Source: Pogostemon cablin (taxonomy: Eukaryota > Streptophyta > Magnoliopsida > Lamiales > Lamiaceae). Taken from it: a stretch of 64,000 bases of DNA. Location: assembly GCA_023678885.1 (NCBI GenBank), contig CM043005.1, forward strand, positions 6,004,314 through 6,068,313. Reading direction: 5' to 3'. Below the pieces are notes generated by a model. That model was not told the origin of the DNA. It saw nothing but the letters and a program-made list of their open reading frames with translations, and did no database searches. How positions within the stretch are numbered: position 1 is the first letter of the stretch; each line of letters opens with the position of its first letter. This document shows, in pieces, positions 59,201 through 64,000 of this stretch. The position numbers and the translations under genes were made by a program.

Positions 59201-61597
59201 TTCCAAAGAGAATAGTTACAATAGTATAAATATTGAACGTCACTTCTACTTTACATGCCTTGTTATGTTATTGGTAATAAGTGGAGGCATATGAATATCA
59301 CACTGAAGTAATGATTACTCTGGGAGAATAAAAAAGTGTTTAGGGATATATAAATTTCAAACAAGTTTTTATATTTCGAAAGAAAGAAACTCTGGTATAA
59401 GAGAATCAAATACCGAATCCAAGTTTACCCACTAGTCCACTACACAGAAGCGGATATAGCAACAATATAAAGAGCATTTCCTGGTTCGGTTAAGCCAGGG
59501 ACTCCAACAAGTAAATGGAATAATGGATTCTTAAAGATATTAAATTAAGAAAGGCGATGGCATGTTCTCCTATAGACAACAATCAGTGATAGTAATATTA
59601 AGTAGGGCTAGCAAGTTGCAACCCATAATAAACAAGCATAAACAGCAATAATAGTCTGCTCCACAAAGGTCACATTGCAACCAAACATATACATGGCTGA
59701 AAAATCAGTAACTGACCTACAGCAGTGATGATTCCACTAAACAAGACTTGACGCCGATGCTTTTTCATGATATCCTTGCCACCGTCATCCCTATTTTTCT
59801 GTTTGCAACACAAAATTATTTTTAAATATACTTGAAAATATAGTTACTTACAATAAATAGCCCACTACAGATAAAAAAATTGCATGAAACCTTCTTTTTG
59901 TCCACATCTGAAATGGGCGCAAGTGTTGGTTCAGGAATGAAATTAGCAACAATGGCAAAGAAAATTACACCTGCAAAGAACTAAGAGGCCAACATATCAG
60001 GAATAAGCAGATAACAGAAGTTAACCCGAAAAATTGAAAAGAAATGAAGTAGCAAAGGTCGTACCCAGAGATTTCCTTTTAAGAAGCCAATGGAATTTAT
60101 GGCATTGTGAGCCAAGTCTAAAAAAGATATGCTCAACATAAGCCCAGCAGCAAAACCCTTTCCAAAGGAAATATAATATTAGATAAAGAAACTATTAGTA
60201 ACTAAATACAGCCTTAAAAAAAATAAAAAAAACTACACTTCCAACCTTCATAAAATAGATTCAGAGTGGTAAACTCAGAAAAAAATACTGTATGATCATG
60301 CTTGTGTTTTCCATACCTGTAAAAGCCCCAGCATCTTCAGATTTGGAGTCTGATTAATGACGACAAACAGTGCTCCTGCTCAGTAACATTATTTGTAAAA
60401 ATTAATGACACAATCGAAAGGAGAAGATGATTTTCTAGAGGCAGATATTTGGTAAACAATGCTGCAGATGAGATCTCCTGAGGACTCTTACGATGGTAAA
60501 GTTGTTGGGAGTAAAGAAGTGACGATTTGTTGAGAGAAAAGTAAAAGACAAGGAGAGACTAAAAGGTACTACTTGTGTACTAATGACTGCACATTTTATT
60601 AGCCTAATAGTATTATTTCCTAGCAAGGCTTTAAAGATGACATTCTAGTGAATAAAGTTTAGGCAAATCAGTAAAATGACAAAAAAGCATTTAAAGTGGT
60701 TGTCTTTGATGCTGAGGTATGGTTTTGGTCGTAGAGGGCTGCATTCAAATTGAAACTAAGATGGATAAAATCGAAGGATCTTCGAATCGTTAACAAGTTA
60801 ATGAGAAATTCAAGCACTGGATGACCTCATGAAACCCTTCCCATGAGCTCAAAAATTTAAAGTAAAATTTTTTATTAAGGGGAAGAGTATGATACAACTC
60901 AAGATAGAACAACACAACATGCACAGGGGCCAGTGAAGGCCTGGAGGAAGGATGTTGAATTAAGGGAACTAAGTCAAAATAAGAGGCAAAAAAAAATATT
61001 CATTTTGGAACTTCAGAGAATACCTACACATGTTCGTAATTTCAGCACAACTCCCTTGTCTAAGCTCCAAATGAGATCTTTGAAAAGACAATCTAAGACA
61101 GAGATCACTAATTTATTACTCCATTTTGAGTTCTATTCTATTTGAGATTCTATCATTTTGCCCCTTCACCCCCACCCCCCACCCCTAGAAAAAATGCCCA
61201 CATTTTTTTAAATATCAGAGCATTTATAGACTTTAAGGCTACTATCTACAGCAACTGTGCTTGACACCAGTGAACAGAAACTGAAGATTAATTTTTTGTT
61301 TAGAGTGATGAAGATTTAACAGTTTCTTCTGATGCTCAAAACTACAGCAGAGTCTGGGCAAAAGTTCATAGAGATGAAGCAGCGGAACACCAGAAACAAG
61401 GGTGCAGGATACAAACAACAAACACTAAAAACATAAATCTTACACTTCAGCAAGCGCAGCAGATAGAAAAATTCTATAATCATGCGATATTTCAGAACAT
61501 GTTCCAAAATGGATAGCAGAGTAGTTCACTCACCAATAGAGGTACTCAAACCACCCAGAAGTGAAAGTCCAAGAGCAACCAAAACCTGAGAATCCAT
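56222..61597 (-). CDS. ZTP29: ZIP-family zinc transporter, ZTP29-like
   Basis: Twelve exons in transcription order: 61534-61597, 60317-60375, 60065-60157, 59891-59980, 59717-59798, 59117-59172, 58606-58662, 58062-58102, 57532-57599, 57222-57278, 57012-57129, 56222-56267. All introns are GT/AG. The exons total 831 bases: 276 residues plus TAG, the length I recall for Arabidopsis ZTP29. It begins MDSQVLVALGLSLLGGLSTS and ends SLPAEMSL. ZIP transporters carry zinc toward the cytosol; ZTP29 is reported in the endoplasmic reticulum and linked to salt stress. Visible hallmarks: DLAHNA (H58), a charged loop KKHRRQ (114-119), the metal-site helices LHNFPEG (H134, E138) and LHNIPEG (H163, E167), SGLAEPLG (E196) and LHEMLPLA (H233). 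About eight hydrophobic helices fit the family. An in-frame upstream ATG at 61604-61606 would add Met-Gly-Leu; I chose the ATG at 61597 by family resemblance. Confidence 0.95.
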
Positions 61598-61606
61598 TAA
61601 ACCCAT

Positions 61607-62755
61607 TGTTTCAAAAAATGCAATCGAATTATTTCAAATTTCAAAGACAATCCAAAACCCCGCTTTATATTCTTCTTAATTTTCAACAGCAAGAGAATAT
61701 AGGAGGAGGGGAGACACGTGATTGAGTGCTGAAAAGAAGAAGAAGGAAAGGGACAAGGAGAAAGAATCCCTTGAGATGAAATGAGAATTGAAGCAATTGA
61801 GTGAGTTGGAAGAAGCTGCAAAGTAAAAGGGAAAGCGTGAGGAAATCCGTTGGGGCCAAGAAAGGGACGATCAAAGTGCTATTTACTACCCACCAAAAAA
61901 AAATATTCTATACCTAAAACACTATTTTATTTTTTATTTATTACATAAAAAAAATTACACTCAAAATACCAGAAAGGTGATAAAAATAAATAAAATAATC
62001 CCACAATGCCCCAAATGTATCCATTTACTTATTCTGGGAATATTATCATTTAATATGTAGTAGATAAATATATTATTGGAATGTATGTGTTTTATATTTT
62101 AGTTGTATTAATATATGTAGATAGTCGGATTGTATTCTTCGTTAATGATGGAATAATATGACTGTTTTAATAAAGAGTGAGGATTATCCGTACTAATCTA
62201 ACATAATATCTCTGTGATAGAGTAAAGGAATTGCACATAACTTTCCTCTCGGCTTTTTGTGTCTTTTCTGAAGGTGGAAATTATGCGTGTATATTCGTAT
62301 TCTTCTCTTTAGGAGCGAACTCCTTATAATGTGTGGTTGTCGTCATCCGTGTTTGAGGATCGACAAGTCACATCAAATCAATTACAAATACTATATACAT
62401 TAAATGCATAGCCACACGAGGCTATTTAAAGATATTGTTTTAGGATTATCCTGTTGTTAGATATCTTAGGGAATATCTAACAGGCTTATAGGGTTTCAAG
62501 TCCAAGTAGGGCACTTGAGTAGTGGGAGAGTAGAGAGGATCGGGAGAGTAACGCTCCCTCCTACTTCCCAGGAGTCTAGGGATGGGGCAAGCGCATGCTG
62601 ACCACTCGTTCGCCTCTCCTTGTAACGCCTTCTACTGCAGGCGGGTAGAGGGTGTGGGTGTTAACTCCTTTTGGGCTACGGGGCGTGATCTTGGCCCGCT
62701 CGTGGCCCTACCACAATATACACAAGTCCTATATTTCTAAAAAAAAAAATTAATA
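61607..62755. other. ZTP29 upstream region and a GC-rich unclassified insertion
   Basis: 61607-61870 is probable 5' leader and promoter of ZTP29 (CT-rich on the coding strand). 62440-62735 is clearly more GC-rich than its flanks and ends in an A-run near 62739-62749; GGTTTCAAGTCC at about 62492 loosely resembles a pol III B box. It may be a retroposon or an LTR piece, but no duplication is found. Confidence 0.35.
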
Positions 62756-62957
62756 CTCCCTTCGATCACTTAGAAGGTAATCGTTTATTTTTATGTATAG
62801 ATTAAAGAGTATTATTATATTATGTATAGTGTGTAGTTGTATTAGAGGGAAGTGGTGAGTCATGAGGTGTATCTTTTTACTAAATAGGGAATATGGATAC
62901 CTTTGAAATTGACGCCCAAAATGGTAAAATGAATACCTTGTAAGTGGCCGGAAGGTT
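62756..62957. mobile_element. Stowaway-type MITE
   Basis: TA-flanked at the left with CTCCCTTCGATCACTTAG; the right end TAAGTGGCCGGAAGG is degenerate. A further Stowaway-like right half follows to about 63025. Confidence 0.65.
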
Positions 62958-64000
62958 TAGCACATTTTGAATATGAACAACCAAAATGACAAAATTAATA
63001 CTTTTAGAAGGAACAGAAGAATTAACATTTATATTTATTTTTTCCATAAATATTAATAATATAATATTTTAATATGCAATAAATAAATTTAATTGTACTT
63101 TTATGTTTTTGTTCCTAACTTAATTTTATATTGATAACCAATTATGAAATACTCATAAAACTTATAGATGTACTCCCTCCTCTCATAACTGTTTTCACAT
63201 TTTCTTTTGCACATAAAATAAGAGCGTTATTACTTTTGGAGTAATTTGATATTTTTCATATACAATTTTTTTAATTAATATTTATCTTATAAATATAGAG
63301 TATTAAAAATACTACTTTTAAAATGTTATATGAATAAGTTATGTTTGTAGAAGTGTTACATAAAAATGTTACTTATATATATGTAAGTATTATATTATAG
63401 TGTTACCTTTATAAAAGTGTTACATAAATAATGCTATTTATTTATATAAAATGTTAAATAAAACGTGTTATGTATATAAAAGTTCTACATGCATGTATTA
63501 CATATATTAAAAGTTATATATATATATATATATATATAAAGGTTATAAAAATGTTACATATTATAATAATTTATAAGGTGTTATCGTTTTGTATTAAATA
63601 AATTTAAAGTATTATTGCAAGGTGTTATTTAATGCTCATTGTTATAGTGATAAATTGTATATGTAAAATATTTTATTGGTAGTTAAAGTATGTTAATAGT
63701 AAATTATATTATAATATTTTAAAATTATGCTTTAATACATCATTTATCATACTTTAAAAAACACATTTTATTTTTGGATAAATGTTAATCTTTTATCTAT
63801 ATAAAAAATATACTTAAATCCTCACAAAAGTATAAGTATTATGTGAAACTTTGTCTTCAGAATATATCTCATCTAAATAAAATAGATAATTGAACACTCA
63901 TGATTCGCGCCATCATCTGGTCAAAGAAATTGGGCTCACTTGGTTGGTGGTCTAGAAATAGTTTAGCAAAATTGCAATCCATCGTTTTTCATTATTTAAT
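62958..64000. other. AT-rich terminal stretch
   Basis: A Stowaway-type left end CTCCCTCCTCTCATAACTG is at 63174; then come degenerate repeats of AAAAGTGTTACATAAA with a TA run near 63514-63538. No gene. Confidence 0.45.

Noticed and set aside
61683..61874. Leu/Phe-rich minus frame upstream of ZTP29
   Set aside because: Lies in the probable 5' leader; low complexity, and not joined to the ZTP29 frame.

Overview
This is a plant nuclear window. The evidence is spliceosomal introns, plant-type transposons (MULE, CACTA, hAT, Stowaway, Copia, plant L1-type LINE) and plant gene families (WIP zinc finger, ZTP29). It is AT-rich with dispersed genes, typical of a eudicot with a repeat-rich genome; I cannot name the species. 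Only two genes look intact: a two-exon WIP2/NTT-like C2H2 zinc-finger gene (48134-50426, +) and a twelve-exon ZTP29-like ZIP zinc transporter gene (56222-61597, -). I rebuilt both exon by exon, and the reading frame closes in each.

Layout. 1-1120 is a decayed mariner-like transposase. 1838-6739 looks like a CACTA element holding an LRK10L-type kinase exon, several exons of a MAN1/Src1-C-terminal-domain gene and a transposase tail; its right terminus is visible and its left terminus is not. It abuts a Mutator-like (MULE) transposase tail that runs to an apparent terminus near 9712. 9819-12073 is nested small elements: a Stowaway MITE, a MULE-type MITE, and a tRNA-derived SINE split by a hAT element that itself holds a Stowaway.

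12525-19032 is a complete MULE with a perfect 9-bp target duplication. Each end carries an array of ~31-bp repeats in opposite orientation, and inside are convergent remnants of a transposase gene and a DUF1985-like accessory gene. 21104-34707 is a near full-length LINE with a 15-bp target duplication, interrupted in its reverse transcriptase by an 8.4-kb minus-strand Copia element (25037-33412; two 1387-bp LTRs with 10 differences; 5-bp target duplication).

34.7-48 kb is AT-rich and gene-poor: MITEs, hairpin repeats, a pair of unclassified elements with similar ends, and a Pack-MULE (45272-46577, perfect 9-bp target duplication) holding a ubiquitin-like gene fragment. 50.5-56 kb, between the two real genes, is a MITE cluster. 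It includes four of six copies in this window of a palindromic MULE-type MITE family; five copies have perfect 9-bp duplications and one has 8 of 9. 61.6-64 kb is intergenic with more MITE pieces and a GC-rich unclassified insertion.

The two intact genes show no functional link to each other: one is a nuclear transcription factor, the other a membrane zinc transporter. The rest records serial transposition, gene-fragment capture and mutational decay. Intervals, splice sites and target duplications were read by eye from the sequence; family names rest on remembered protein motifs, not on searches.
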